Below are positions 1 through 12,654 of a DNA stretch of 64,000 nucleotides, one piece after another (position 1 is the first letter of the stretch; every line of letters starts with the position of its first letter). Source of the DNA: Guyanagaster necrorhizus (lineage: Eukaryota; Basidiomycota; Agaricomycetes; Agaricales; Physalacriaceae); contig NW_025064894.1 of assembly GCF_019112545.1 (NCBI RefSeq), forward strand, positions 428,750 to 492,749, in the 5' to 3' direction. The notes under the pieces are model-generated. The model did no database searches. It saw nothing but the letters and a program-made list of their open reading frames with translations, and was not told the origin of the DNA. The position numbers were made by a program, and so were the translations under genes.

Positions 1-723
1 TAGTGATAGCATAAAGAGGCTGAAAACGAACAAGAAGGCACCGCCTATCATTAGATGATAGCTAAAGAACACACATGTCAGCAAAAGAATAATGATTCGG
101 AAACCTTAAGGAAATAAGATTGCTCACAAGTACCCAGTATCGTATAGTCTTCCGCTGAAGAGACCAACGGAGAGCACAAGCATGAGCTGCACGCTGCCAA
201 TCCAACTGACGGGATATTCATCGTGAGAGGACATTCTGCAGACGACACAGTATTGGCTCGTTACCTCAACTTAGACGATGATATGTTTATCATATACTCT
301 CGCACATAGTAGTCTAGAGAAAAATGAAATGAATGGCGCGATATTTGACGAGGAGGAGATTACCATTATAAACACCATAAGCATTTGTATACCTGGTCCA
401 ATATATGTCTGTTCAGCCATCCCACGGTTTGGTGAGGTGATAAGCAAACACTCACCCAAATGTGGAGAATTGAACAAGAGCGCTGAGACGCAGATCAGTT
501 CTTCACCTTTGTAGCATCAAAAAACCAACCATACATACACACCACAAATCGTCCTCCACGCTCTCAATCCACCTTCGGGGAAAGACAAGGTTTCAGACAC
601 GCTAGCGAAAGACTCTTCCACTTTGGATCCTGGATCGCTCATCTCGCGGTTCGCATCATCAGGACATTCTGTATCCACAGAGGGTGAAGTCTGCATGGCA
701 CGGCTACTTCCCTGACGACACAA
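1..723 (-). CDS. MFS transporter, monocarboxylate-permease-like (N-terminal part, runs off left edge)
   Basis: This is the first part of a major facilitator of the fungal monocarboxylate-porter-like family, a plasma-membrane carrier whose substrate cannot be read from sequence. Exon 1 ends with the family signature FPEGGLRAWRTICGV. Small exons separated by GT-AG introns then give ALVQFSTFG, YTNAYGVYNDYYVRE, SWIGSVQLMLVLSVGLFSGR with LYDTGY, and YHLMIGGAFLFVFSLFML at the window edge. These cover roughly the first three membrane helices. The start is either the ATG at 723 or the one at 696. No stop or frameshift is seen in the spliced reading, so the gene looks intact but is cut by the window. 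It belongs to a different subgroup from the two MFS genes at 3.5 and 21 kb, which begin with a YPDGG motif. Confidence 0.75.
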
Positions 724-3510
724 GAACGTTTGACGGTTTTATACCGGGCCTGCAACTTATAAACCCCGCCAGACGCCAACTCCCGGCAAAATTACTCGTG
801 ACTTGAGAAGTAGGCGATAACCTAAGAATACACAAAAGAGGACGCGATGTTCGCGATTAGCCGTGTCGCTAAAAAAAGCCGGCGGCACGATCGCAGATTG
901 TAGGGTTGGCACGAAGCGAGATGAAAGCATGATTGTTACATTAAGATGCCCTGTTTGACAGATGGTAATTAATACCAGAGCGGATACACAGACACACATG
1001 TGGCATACTTGGGGGGAGGGGGGGGAAAGAGGACAAGGAAAGCTCTGGAAATGTGGAACGGCGTTGTACAACAGTAGCAAGGTCGGTGTTTCAAAAGCGA
1101 CGCCGTAACGATCTCACCTAAAAAATCAGCCGCTAGAAAGCCGAATGAAATTTTACATGTCTAATATACACCGGGCGCATGTGCGGCACGGGCCCAATTA
1201 TAGGGAAAGAAAGAAGAAACACAACCTCAATCAACCATCGCCTGCCGCATCTGGCCTGTTATCAATGGCCAGACTAGGATCCGTGAAACTATGATTGCAT
1301 TTGACACAGACGAAGAAGAGAATCATGCGAGTCTCCTTTCTCTTCGACTGGTCCTGATAGAAGACGGCACTGCAACAGAACAATTCGTCACCACCGGTGG
1401 CCCTGGAAATCCTGGGAAATGAAGCTTACTCTTCATGCCCGCATTGGGGGCAGGGAAGGTTTGAGTGAGCCTGGCAGATATAGTGATTGATCAGGGTGTG
1501 TCCGCAAGCAATACACGCACCAGCGTTGGGTCAGTTCCAAGGTCAGTCGTGACACCGACTTGCTCTCTAAAAGCGCCGTTGACATTAGCTCTGGACCAAA
1601 ATTAGGAAATAGCGACGCACTTTGTAACCGTCAAGTAATCGTTTCTGTAAACACATTGATTGTCTCCTTCGTCATCATAAGCGCATATTCTGCATGCATA
1701 GACCATAACTCTTCGTTGTTGATCCGCCTTGGGATAGAGAAGATTATTGCATTCTTTGCAAAATTGAAGAGAAGCCTGGAAGAATTTTCAGAATGCATTC
1801 ACTGCAACACAAAAAGGTCTATAAACCATTCTTGTCGTCAGAATAAGCTCTGCCTTGGAAGGACGTGGTGGAGATGAAGAAAGAAATAAATTTACTTAGA
1901 AAGCGTTGTTTGTGGCTACTTGGCTCCTCGGCTCCTCCGGCAAGTAGCTGCCGGTCCCGCTCGCGACTTGCTTACGAATTCTGAATTCTCCTGCACTTGG
2001 TCGCAATCTAAAGCTAAAGGCGGAACACTCTGAGAGTTTTCTGGAGCCATGCCTGTGGGGTGCACTACTTCCATCATTTGTCTTACGTTGTTTCTCGGAC
2101 CGAAACCGAACGGACTTCAGTTTGAACAGTTCTAGGTTTTCACTTCACTGTCGACGTTACGGAAGGAATCCAACCGAGATCTGTGCATTTCGCTGATTTC
2201 CCTTTCTTTTAATATCTTGCTCATTAGTGTTTCTATCAGTCATGCGCTTAGGCTCGGCCTTCATTTGCGAAAAGGCGTGGATGAGAGCTAGCTGCTATAA
2301 ACGATGATCAATGTGTCTTCTTTCATTCCTTGTATTCAGTACTCAGGTCTTCAGGGTCGAAGAAGAGTACAGGCTCCTCTTCAAAGGGCTGAGAATCGGC
2401 GGTAAACTGACTATCACCTCTCTCTGGGTGGGTTTCCCAGCATCGCTGGCATGTCGAATGTAACACTGAACTCTAGTACTACTGCTTATGCAATACGTAC
2501 GGCATCTCTTGCTGGCGGTGAAAGACGGTCCATCAAATTCACAGTTCCGCAGCTGAATCACAGCGATACGTCAAACAAATGAATGCGTCTGCCTTCCTCT
2601 GGTTAGAAGGCGAAGCTACATGTCCGTCAGGGCTGGAATACGGTGTTGTATGCATCATTGGCGTCGCGAGGGGCCCACCCGAACTGCCTGCCTGCTACTC
2701 ACAGACGATCCACCGTCTATTGCGACAGCCACCGTAGACAGTGGGAGCTAGATCACCTCCGAAGCGGTATTGTTTTTACTCTGTCTAGACAGATATCCGA
2801 GTTTCCATTCGCAGGCCTTACGTGGAAGCCATCTTCGATCTCAGATACCTCACCGAATTCATTCGCCGTCTTTGCACGCAGAATGGGGGAACAACACTGC
2901 GGAGCAGTACTAATAGTTGCCTCGAACACATTCACAAAGATATTACCCTACGAACGTGGTACTGTCCTCCGTAATCCGTATTGAGACTTAACCCCATTTC
3001 TAAGGCACCGGCACTTATTATGCCGCCCGATTTGCCAAGCAGCTTATGAGCGGCAAACTGCGATTTAGCGCCGAGTTCAGGCTTCGAACCAAAATGCAAG
3101 TAGACTTACCATTGTGCACATGTTCTCGAATGCAATTTCCCCGCTGTTGGGGCTAGCAAAAGGTGGGGCCCCACATTTCCCCTTGGCGGATTTATCGGCG
3201 CCAATACTAACCCCCCCCCCCCCCCCCCCGATGTAGAAGCGGAAAGAATGTTTTCCTTCCGCACGCCGCGAGACCCTCTATCTTGGCCTACCTGGTGTTC
3301 AGCTGTCCTCGGCGACCACTGACATTGGCAATGCGAGCGGAACGTATCACGGAAGGCAATACCAACATCCCCAAATGTCGGGAGCCGGTCCGTGCAAACG
3401 TATAGGAGGCTAAAACTTGTCCCAGTCATTACCGGAGACCTCGTGCTTACCTTGCATTTCCTGCTTCCTCCTTCACTTCGCAAGACCTAAAACCTAGATG
3501 GAAAGCACCT
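724..3510. other. Intergenic stretch, no gene recognised
   Basis: Only short open frames without recognisable domains or coherent exon chains are seen. The notable element is a 19-base run of C at 3211-3229. The stretch separates the divergent MFS genes at 1-723 and 3511-5483 and should hold both promoters. Confidence 0.5.
3211..3229. repeat. Poly-C tract, 19 bases
   Basis: An uninterrupted run of 19 C residues lies about 280 bases upstream of the MFS start at 3511. A similar 18-base run lies at 8662-8679. Confidence 0.95.
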
Positions 3511-5483
3511 ATGGCCTCTTCCCTCAGTCCGACCAACGTGCAGACCAATATGCCCGCCGAGGCATTGCTGGTACCATCCCAGGCCACGCTTAACGTTTCG
3601 AGTCCGTTTGGTACCAAGGAAAAGACCGAGGATGCTCACGATGGGGAGAAAACCGATCAAGTCACGTCTTCTCCTCTGGAATGGCGCTATCCCGATGGCG
3701 GCACGCGTGCATGGCTAGTAGTACTTGGATGCTTCATGTTCGCAGCGACGTGCATGTAAGTTCCACTTCATCCTCGCTCTCTGTGCCAGCTCTGACATCG
3801 TCATCCAGGGCATACGGTCTCGTTTGGGGTGTCCTTCAAGACTATTATCATACATACATGTTCCCCGAAACTAGTCTTAGCATTCTCAGTTTACCCGGGG
3901 GCGTTCAGAATTTCGTTAGTTTCTCACATAGTGCCTGACTGTTTACCAAATTGAATCGCTTCATCATCAGCTGATGAACTGTACCGCATACTTGTCAGGC
4001 GGCCTGGGAGATCGATAGTCAGTGCATTTTTTTTCTGTTCACTTTACTCTGTGCATAACGACTTGCTTAACACAGTGGTTACAAGGTTTGCTGGTCACTA
4101 TGCATTTCTTTCCATTGGGTCTGATAGTCGTCCCGTACAGAGGCTCCTTATTCTGAGCACTGTTCTCACTTATCTTTGTCTTCTGGCCTCCGCGTTCTCC
4201 ACAAAACTCTATCATGTCTTCCTGTTTCAAGGAATCTTCTTGGGATTCTCTCAAGGTTTAGGGATGCCGCTGTACATGTCTCTGCCATCGCAATGGTTTC
4301 TTGAGAAAAGAGGTGTTGCTACTGGTCTGGCGGTCTGTGGATCAGGAATAGGCGGTGGCGTCTTTTCACTCATCGTCCGCAAATTGTACGCTGAGCGTTT
4401 CAATTCCGTGTCTGCGAATTGCTTATCACCATCATTTTGTAGACTATCAACGGTGGGATTCAGAAAGACGATGCTGATCTACAGCTCTATGAATGCTGTA
4501 ATATGTATTATTGCGTTGTTTTTATTGAAAGAGCGAGCCCGTCCAGGTCAGGCGGAAGAAAGGAAACGATGGTTGCCTGAACGTGTGGATGGAAGATTGT
4601 ATAGCGTCGCTATCAGTGTCTTTATTGGCATCTTCGGCTATCTTGTTAGTCCTTCCAGTGATCTGTGACCCTTTGCCCTAACACTTAGATACCAACAGGC
4701 ACCCTATTATTTCAGTACCACATACACCAAGCAGTTCGTACCATCGATTGGAAAGGATTCTATCCTGGCCGTCATTCCCTTGGTCGTGATGAATTTCAGT
4801 GGTGCGTGTTCTTCTCTGTGTTCTTCCTGCTCCTTCTAATTATTTCTCATCAGCTGGAATTGGTCGCGTAAGCGCATTATTAGAATTTCCCGCTTACAAG
4901 CGCATTGTCTCCCAACTAATGTTTTCGTCATTCTCTGTGTTTCTTTTGACCTTCCATAGATCCTAGCTGGTAGACTTGCCGACTACTTTGGTCCCATCAA
5001 CATTTTCTTCTCCTCGTTTTTCTTTGGGGGCCTTTTCCAAATGTTGGTATGGACATTCGCGAAGACTTACGCCTCGATCATCGTATTCTCGATTCTCAAT
5101 GGATTGGTCGGATGCTGGTTCCTCAGTCTATTGCCTGTGGTTTGTGGGCAGCTATTCGGCATACAAGGGTTGTCGACGATCACTGGTCTTATGGTCCTGA
5201 TGAATTCACCCGGTGAGTGCTCCGGTTCAGCTCACTGTGCTATCTTACAAACTATTTACCGTGTTAGGACAAATGGCTGGAGCTCCGATAGCTGGTGCGA
5301 TATATTCTGCATCAGGGGATAACTGGGTCGCGGTCACTATGTATTCTGGTGGTATAACGGTGCTTGGCGTCCTGTGTGTTCTTTACGGTGAGTGACAGTG
5401 CCTGCGCGCTGTCGGTAATTCAAGTTGATTGCACCATTTTAGCTCGTTTCTCGTATGAGAAGCGTATCTGGGCTTTTGCGTAG
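3511..5483 (+). CDS. MFS transporter, monocarboxylate-permease-like
   Basis: This encodes a 12-helix major facilitator of the fungal monocarboxylate-porter-like family, expected in the plasma membrane; the substrate is unknown. It has an acidic, hydrophilic N-terminal tail of about 65 residues, then WRYPDGGTRAWLVVLGCFMF (helix 1). Later exons give AYGLVWGVLQDYYHTYMFPE, SGGLGDRYGYKRLLILSTVL across an exon junction, GIFLGFSQGLGMPLYMSLPS, QWFLEKRGVATGLAVCGSGI, a central loop RARPGQAEERKRWLPERVDG and C-terminal helices ending YARFSYEKRIWAFA. Around nine exons join in frame, for example intron 4091-4140 between TACAAG and AGGCTC. The ATG at 3511 is chosen because it opens the conserved frame. It is a close paralogue of the gene at 20996-22876 and is convergent with the Clp1-like gene at 5693. 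Confidence 0.88.
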
Positions 5484-5692
5484 ACGATAATTAGGACCTT
5501 AGCGATTTCTCTTGCGAAGTTCGGTGGAGGCGGATTGATGGGGATGTACAAGCGGAAAGGTCTGTATGGTTCGTGCACGGCTGCCATTAATGCGCATGTA
5601 AACGTAAGAATTAGAGCATTATTACTATGACTAAAAAAGTACCTAAGATCTCGTCGCCTATATTCATTAAAACAAGTCTTTCATAGGATATT

Positions 5693-6954
5693 TTACTCTC
5701 TTGCCCATTCCCGCTGCCCAACTTTGGCCTCCAAGCTGATAGCACGGATGAGGGTGTCATGGTACAAGTCCAGCTCGCTCCATAACAATTGTTCATAGTA
5801 TCCTATAAGCTCGAGATTGGCCCGTAACGCATCAAGTGCTGCAGTGAACTTGATAAGAACGCTATATTTGTTTTCACGAGCCGTCTCCGCGATTTCCTGG
5901 GCCACCGTATCAGCAAGATCTTTAGGACGAGTCGGCTTCTCCAGCGATTCTCGGAATGCAACGCCATTCATGCACGAGCAGTTGAGGCCGACACCGTTCA
6001 GTATCGCGAGGAACCTGCGCTTCCTCTTCTCCTTTGCGTCAGACACGGCCATTGCAAAGGCGGGAAGAGTAGTCAGGGGATACACGAGATCTCTGATCCA
6101 TTCGGGGACGATGGCACGTATCAACTGCCCCAAGTTTCGCGTATGAAGGTAGATGACAAGGTGGCGAAACGTCTCGACGTCGGGAACTCGAATACCCACA
6201 CGAGGAAGCTCTTGGTGCAACCGGGTCGGAAGTCTCGGTGACCGCGAGAGATTCGGCGCATTCAGCACGAACAACAGGTCGTTGATGGGAAATTCGAGGG
6301 CTCGAGCAGGAACAGGTATTTGAGAACCTGCGGGTGCGTCCTGCGAGGGGAAAGCCACAAGGATGTGTGTCGGTCCCAATGATCGGGGAGAAATCAACAG
6401 GCCATCCGAAACGTTGGATTTTAGTACCCATGCCTTCAGAAAAGCGTTGTCCGGATCTTTGAGAAGAGGGTGTTCTGCAGTAGGCCAGGGTATGGTAGCC
6501 TGGGTGCTATTATCCGAACCAGAAGAGACAAGGCGGATGCTCGACTCGGCGCCACTTTCAGTGCAATCTCCACCATTTGCTGACGATGAGGCGGCACCTA
6601 GCCAGGCTGAAGTGCGTACGACCGACTCAGAATTGGTAAATGCCCTGGTACCATCGCAGCTGATAGAGTGATACAGCCACTGACTGTAACAAGCCTCACA
6701 ATTAGACATCAAGAATTAGAAATAGATACTTACGAGGAAACGTACGTCTGCGGTGATACAGACCTGAGTCTGAGGCTTTGGCGAAGCTGCTCGGTGGTAG
6801 TGGCATGGCTTTTCAGAGTATCTTCGCGATCCGGCGCTATGTCTGCGAGAATGGACCTGTTGATTGGGCGCTCGTGCGGCAGCTCCTCAGACGCCAAGGG
6901 TGCGCTCCCTGGGATGAACTTGAGGAAGACGAGGGTAGAAGGAGCTGCTGCCAT
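5693..6954 (-). CDS. Clp1-like (clampless1-related) protein, copy A
   Basis: The predicted protein has 403 residues in two exons (6954-6734 and 6683-5693; donor GTAAGT, acceptor TTACAG). I recognise it from memory as the basidiomycete Clp1-like family. Clp1 of Coprinopsis and Ustilago is needed for dikaryon/clamp development, but the many paralogues have no assigned role. Motifs are STLVFLKFIPG at the N terminus, ISPRSLGPTHILVAF, PINDLLFVLNAPNLSRSP, HQELPRVGIRVPDVETFRHL, VIYLHTRN, VPEWIRDLV, and a C-terminal helix NLELIGYYEQLLWSELDLYH. No membrane segment or signal peptide is visible, so it is likely intracellular. Exon 2 has exactly the same length (991 bases) as in copy B at 19063. It is tail to tail with the MFS gene at 3511, 209 bases apart. 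The family call is from motif memory; the coding call is strong. Confidence 0.8.
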
Positions 6955-9408
6955 CTTGAAAAAGGCGAGAGGAGGTTTTGTTAGGAGGAAGCAAACTAGC
7001 CGTCATTTTATACCAATTCTTGTCCCCACGTTTTATGAGTTCAAAAAAAAAAAAGAACAATGGTGCCATCAACTAGCATTGACTTGCTTGAGACTTTGTC
7101 GGTAACAAAGTCATCATTTACGTAAGAAATTGGCAATGGTCAATGTTTTGTCTTTGTCCACGAACTACTAAATTTGAAGATGGCTTGGCTCGTAAGAAGA
7201 GGGACCGGTTCAAGTCTGATTACAAGACAAACCAAGAGGCCGGCTTTGGGTAGGCTTTTCGCATCTCTTTGTGCGAAATGAGTTCCTAATTTTTCATTGA
7301 CTATCTTTGATCAGATAATCACGAAGTTTCAGACGACCCACACTTGCTACCTTACGAATGCTGGCACTCGGGATTTGTATCGTGAACGATTAATGAGAAC
7401 CTTCATTGCCACAAGATGCTCTCCCAAGTAGGGGATATTGCGCAACCATATGTTCGCGTTACACGGCCATCGGAGTCGTCGTTTTGTGAGCCGCGTACAC
7501 TAGCTGGCTTCACGAGCATGAGTCCTATCCTCCCCATCATGATATCTACCACAGCGAGAGGGGGACTCTAAGCCAAATTATGGTCCGTACGCCGGGATCG
7601 CTGCCATATAGTCAAGTACGTCTGTACGATCTTCAGAAATGGAATGCCTGCCTGAGAAACATGGATTTTGCCGCGGAATTACAGGCTTCATATCGATGTT
7701 CGGACCCATTTTTCTCGGACTTCTGATCTACCCTGGTGTTCTTCTTGCTGGCGACATATTGGTTGCGCATCCTTGAACTTCGATGCGTTGTCGGTGAATA
7801 TGAGATTAATGTACACCGAAAAAAAAAAAAAACTTGTCAATTCTTGTACGCTATACGGCAAAGGTCCAAAGTACAATGTCTATGTCTCTAAAATGATGGA
7901 TCGGACTCGCTTTACATCAGCCGTTCTATGTACAGTAGCTTTCACAAACGCAGGAGGTTACTGGCATACTGCATAGGACCATAACAATAAGGCACGACAT
8001 ACATACGCCTGCCAAGAGCTAAGAAACTTGACATGAATAAATAGTCAAAGGGGTCTGAACGCCCTCATGTTTGGAGGGTAACTGAGCACAAACTACAGTG
8101 TCGTTTCTAGTTCCGGGGGGAACCCTACTTCTATAAGCCTCATTTGATCGGTGTTCAGGAAGTTGGGACAAGAGGCAAAGGGGGCTTAGGTGAGGCCAAA
8201 TTCCCTCAGAATTTCTCGCTGAGATCGGCTATCTCCACGACCCGGTTGGGCAGCCATAAACGCCACGATCTTGTACTTATTCGTGTTCCCAGATCCTGAA
8301 GTAGCCCTTCGGGAAAATCATGGAGTCCTAGACTACAAGGGCGCTGTGTCGTGGTTTACTAGTAGCGATGTATTATGCAGCCTCATTAAAATGGGCGAAA
8401 ACGTGGAAATTGGCATTGGCTGCCACAGCAGAGTTTGGTACGGCAGTGACCTGGAATATGAGCCAGCGACGCGGGGAAGTGTAGAAATAGTTATACTTGC
8501 AGTAGTAGCTTTTCAGCTATTTGTAATGCGTGATTTCGTACCCAGGCGCCAGTTTATACAATAGTAAACTTGAAAAGTTAGCAGAAACTTGTAGTGATAA
8601 ATGGGCTTCAGCCAAGCTGCGGCCCGAGCTTACTTCGGCCGGAAATCTGCCGATTTGTCTTCCCCCCCCCCCCCCCCCCTAATGATGACATCATACTATG
8701 CTGAGACAGCGGCATCTTAAAAGTTGCGTTTATTCACTCGTAAGTTGCACCTTCACAATGATAAAATATGTTATTCAAGTGAGTTACAACTTTCTTTCGT
8801 ATTATGTACAATAATGATAGATATGGCTTTCCTCTGTGCTGAGCCCTTGTTCAGACTTAGGCCAGGCTTGCCACTTTTTCAGGCCGCACAAGCCGAGTGC
8901 GTTGAGCTTAAGTACTGCTAGCAGAAAGGGCCGCCGAATTGATCGAGGGAAGGAAATAGACATTGATGAACATTGATGATTTTTGGTCCTATTCCAGAAT
9001 GGTTGTGTCGATTTTTTCATTACTCGCGTAGTAGGAATGCCCCTTGTAGTATTCTCCATGTGTTACTCACGTGGCTACTAATTCGAATCGTCCCACTTAC
9101 TCCCGATGGCTCCTTCTTACCACTATCATCTATTTGCGAGGTGGGATCCCGTTATCTATGTTCCCTTCTCTAAGGCAGAAACCTGGACCACTCAACGGCC
9201 ATGGATTCCTGGGTGGGCCCAGTGGTGCATTCACCCTGTCTGTAAATGAAGTACTTCTTGGCGCCTTTGAATCGGATATATCGCAATTCCAGTAGCGATG
9301 GGTGACCTCTTTAGTATGGTCTTGGTATGTCGACGTTAAGGACCTACTTTTGGAACGCCCACAGTTCGGCATTCTTGCTAGTTTGGCCCTGGTCCAACCG
9401 TTCCTCTG
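6955..9408. other. Intergenic stretch, no gene recognised
   Basis: Short open frames only; none joins into a recognisable protein. A run of 18 C lies at 8662-8679. The stretch holds the promoter of the Clp1-like gene ending at 6954. Confidence 0.45.
8662..8679. repeat. Poly-C tract, 18 bases
   Basis: An uninterrupted run of 18 C residues in intergenic DNA, matching the one at 3211-3229 in kind and strand. Confidence 0.95.
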
Positions 9409-10869
9409 ATGCCTGCACTCGTCGCGTTTCTCGCAACAGGTTTATTTATCAAGGCCTTCCCGAGCTATGCCAATGACTTCGTGGACCCCGGATGTATTCT
9501 ACTGGGGACTTTCTGCCCACTACGCGCTATGCACAGGAAACGATAACCCAATGGGCTTTGGAGCTTGCGTTGAAGGGTCTGTGGAGTGAGTGTACTTCAG
9601 CTGGAGGCAACAAATCCGAAGTTCAATTTTTTTTCGTAGCTGTCATGAACAAAACTGTTGTACCTCCTTCGGGAGACATGCACGATTATGTGGTTGGGGC
9701 ATTTTCCGACCTCGCCGATGCTGTGTTGTACAATTCCGTATCTCATACGTTCCAAGACCAACCGACCTCGTTATATTCACAAAACGTGGTTAATTTCCTC
9801 AAGGTGTGGTTTTTGAACAACACACTAGGATGAATCCGAATCTGAATTATGCACAAATGAAACGCGGTTCTGATGGTCAAGTCGGCGAGTATATCGGTAT
9901 TCTGTAGGTATCAACATCAGCACCTGTAATAAGGGCGCTTATTCCCACCATAGTGACCTCAAGTGTTTCACCAAAATTACATTTGGAATTCTCATTCTTC
10001 GGTAGGGACTTAGCGCGGATTATACCCCGGAAGTCGATTCTCAGGTGCCGGAATAGTCGGGTGAATACATTACCTGGTTGGAGTCCGCGGCCATAGTTCT
10101 AGAAGAAGGGTCAGCCAAGTATGTTGTCAATATAGTGTCATCTTATAGATCCTGACCTTGCGGTGTCCAGCAACCACGGATCGTTCTATTATAATCAACT
10201 AGCAGCTTTAAAGCTCATCGTCGACGATCTTCCAGGTGCATGGAATGCCACAGATGCGTATTTCGATGCCCTGTATCCGTTTCGGATAGACGTTAGTGGA
10301 GAACAAGTGAGAGCGTTCTTCTATGTATATTCTCATCGGCTAAGAATTCATACGTTGCCGCCGCTCGAAGCTGCCAGGACGCGGCCTTACCGCTACCGCG
10401 CTTACAACCTGGCTGCCATGATAGTACGTGTTCGCATCTGTTTGTGTCGACGTCCTGACTGACGTGGCTAGACCAATGCCCATCTTGCAGAATACGCCGC
10501 CTCTAGCTCACCAGTCTGGAACAAGACTTCTTCCACGGGTGCTACCATCAAGATGGCCTTATATTACACCATGGGAACTTCAGCTAATTCTAGCGGCGAG
10601 AATTCATATTCCGCCGAACTATATACCCCAGTATAGCTGCTGTCGCTTCTATTTACGGAGATGAGGACGGGCGATATGCGTCGTTTCTGAGCGCAGCCGA
10701 TTCGGGATATGCTGAACAGCCTTATTTTCTGTGGAACCAGCCGCTGGCAGGTGGGACAGTTGCCACGGCCGACTCAGGCACTCCCAATAAGGGTTTCCGG
10801 ACGCCGCTTCTGAGGATAAGGTGGCTAGAGCTGGCTATTGCTGTGATAGTAGGCTTGGGTAGGATATAA
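9409..10869 (+). pseudogene. Decayed alginate-lyase-like secreted protein gene
   Basis: This is the remnant of a secreted alginate-lyase-superfamily protein, which in basidiomycetes would be an extracellular polysaccharide lyase. A signal-peptide-like start (MPALVAFLATGLFIKAFPSY at 9409) leads to a frameshift, then GDFLPTTRYAQETITQWALE, SGDMHDY, LADAVLYNSVSHTF, VNFLKVWFLN and MNPNLNYAQMKRGSDGQVG. Downstream are NHGSFYYNQLAALKLIVDDL, FEAARTRPYRYRAYNLAAMI-like text (10350-10420), WNKTSSTGATIKMALYYTMG, and after another shift near 10630 AAVASIYGDEDGRYASFLSA, YAEQPYFLWNQPLAGG and FRTPLLRIRWLELAI. From memory, intact relatives have about 50 more residues between HDY and LADAVLYN. With several frameshifts, in-frame stops (near 10010-10060) and an internal deletion, the gene is not functional. 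Confidence 0.72.
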
Positions 10870-11334
10870 ACCGTGGTCGCTCCCATGTAACGTTGAAACT
10901 GACAGTGATGTGGCCGACTTTGCGCTGATAAAATGATTCTTCCTAGTTCAAACGCTCTAGCAAGGGCGGGGCCGGACTAGACATGTATGCGAACGTGCGT
11001 GTACGAAGAAACAATTTACAGGCACGTACAACGTTATCTCCAGCAACAACGTGGATTAGCTTCGCAGTGATGCTCCCGCTAGAGCCTGGAGTAAGCCTGG
11101 ATTTGATTAGGTAATAATGATTTTCGGTTATCTGCAATTCGGCAACTTGAACCACGACCACGATTCACTGCAACACAGTCGCGTTGCCTCGCGTTTTAGC
11201 TGCCCAAAAGCCTTTTACTTTGAGGTCATTCCCTCCCTAATAGATTCTAATAGGTCAAAGTTGCTATATCGTACGTCGATTTATTCTTCTTTTAGAGGTC
11301 AAGTTGACGGAGTTATCATTGCTAGTAGAAGAGG

Positions 11335-12654
11335 ATGACGTCTCAAGCCACAGAATCATCACCTCTCACTATACCTTCTGCCTCAGAACCCATACTATCA
11401 ATACCCCCTGAGATATCGGCCGACATTTTCGTTTGGGTCGACGTCATGAATGAGCAGTGCCACTCCTTCGATACACCTTGGATTCTCTCCCAAGTTTGCG
11501 GGCGTTGGAGGGACATTGCCCTATCCTTTCCACAACTATGGTCCCGAGTTCACATAACGGGTCGTCGGGACCATTTCCTATCAGGCGCCCTTGCCCGAGT
11601 GCAGACCGCTCTTGCCCGCACCCGATCATACCCTCTCTGGATAGAGTATTCCGAGACGGCTGATCCTGGCGCACACATGTGGTCCGCCATCCTAGAGCAT
11701 TGCAACCACTGGAAAACTATCAATATCTTCGTGACTCCAGAATTCGCCAGTCGCCTCCCAGGCGAACAGCATTCTCTTCCATTGTTGGAGTCATTGGATT
11801 TCCGCTTCACCCGTTACCTGGTTCGCGGATTGTCTATCCAGGAGAATGCTCTTGATGGGTTCTCTACCGCACCCCGGTTGCGGAAAGTTTCGCTCTACGG
11901 AATCCGCTCACCGTCCTGTCTCAAGCTACCGTGGTCCCAACTGACAACCATCAACCTCGCTTGTGGAACAGACCGTGACGAGATCCAGATACTCCTCAAG
12001 ACTTCGGATCTGCAGCGGGTTCTACTTCTTCTTGACCCCGAGAATGATGTTCCTCTCCCGGGGCCATTTGTACAGTCATCATTGCGTTCAGTGGAGACAT
12101 GGGGTGTCTCACCGCTCCGATACGTCACTCTTCCCAACCTAGAGGTCTTGAGTGTCTCACATACTGATACTCCCTCGCCTATTCCTATTATCCATTCGTT
12201 CATCTCTCGTTCCCAGTGCGCGCTACGAAAGTTTCATCTTAACGGTCTAGAGATCAGTGAGAACCTCCACAGGATGCTGCTAGATCTCCCTAGCATCGAG
12301 GACCTCCAGCTAGAATTCTCCTGTACGGTGCCAGGAAGCTTTGAGGCATTTATGCGGTTCCTCACGTATCCCGAAGCGAGCCAGTCTGCAGTTCTACCCA
12401 GACTGGAGGATCTTCATTTGGTACACCATGGGTTCGATGACCCGCTGCTGGATCATACTTTTATTGATATGATTCGGTCAAGACGATGCGACTTGCAGCC
12501 ATCGCTGCAGGTACTGCAGAGTCTTGTCTGCGAGCATGTCATCGATGGGTTGCAGGCCAGCGATGTTTCCTTCTTGAAGGAGGTTGAAGAACAGGGGCTC
12601 AAGTTGTACATCAACATCAGTTGTGACGTTGATTACGGATCTCGTCCTTGGTAA
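11335..12654 (+). CDS. F-box domain protein
   Basis: A single-exon gene for 439 residues. The F-box lies at about residues 20-70: ILSIPPEISADIFVWVDVMN, then TPWILSQVCGRWRDIALSFP and QLWSRVHI, the usual Agaricomycete F-box pattern of LP..I...IF followed by L..VC..WR..A...P.LWS. The rest is a leucine-rich region with poorly conserved repeats (LRKVSLYGIRSPSC, LPNLEVLSVSHTD, LPRLEDLHLVHHG), typical of substrate-binding arms. F-box proteins link substrates to SCF ubiquitin ligases through Skp1; the substrate here is unknown. The ATG at 11335 is the first in the frame with TAG directly upstream (11332-11334), and the TAA is at 12652-12654. It stands alone between the lyase pseudogene and the NT-C2 gene. 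Confidence 0.85.
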   Translation: MTSQATESSPLTIPSASEPILSIPPEISADIFVWVDVMNEQCHSFDTPWILSQVCGRWRDIALSFPQLWSRVHITGRRDHFLSGALARVQTALARTRSYPLWIEYSETADPGAHMWSAILEHCNHWKTINIFVTPEFASRLPGEQHSLPLLESLDFRFTRYLVRGLSIQENALDGFSTAPRLRKVSLYGIRSPSCLKLPWSQLTTINLACGTDRDEIQILLKTSDLQRVLLLLDPENDVPLPGPFVQSSLRSVETWGVSPLRYVTLPNLEVLSVSHTDTPSPIPIIHSFISRSQCALRKFHLNGLEISENLHRMLLDLPSIEDLQLEFSCTVPGSFEAFMRFLTYPEASQSAVLPRLEDLHLVHHGFDDPLLDHTFIDMIRSRRCDLQPSLQVLQSLVCEHVIDGLQASDVSFLKEVEEQGLKLYINISCDVDYGSRPW

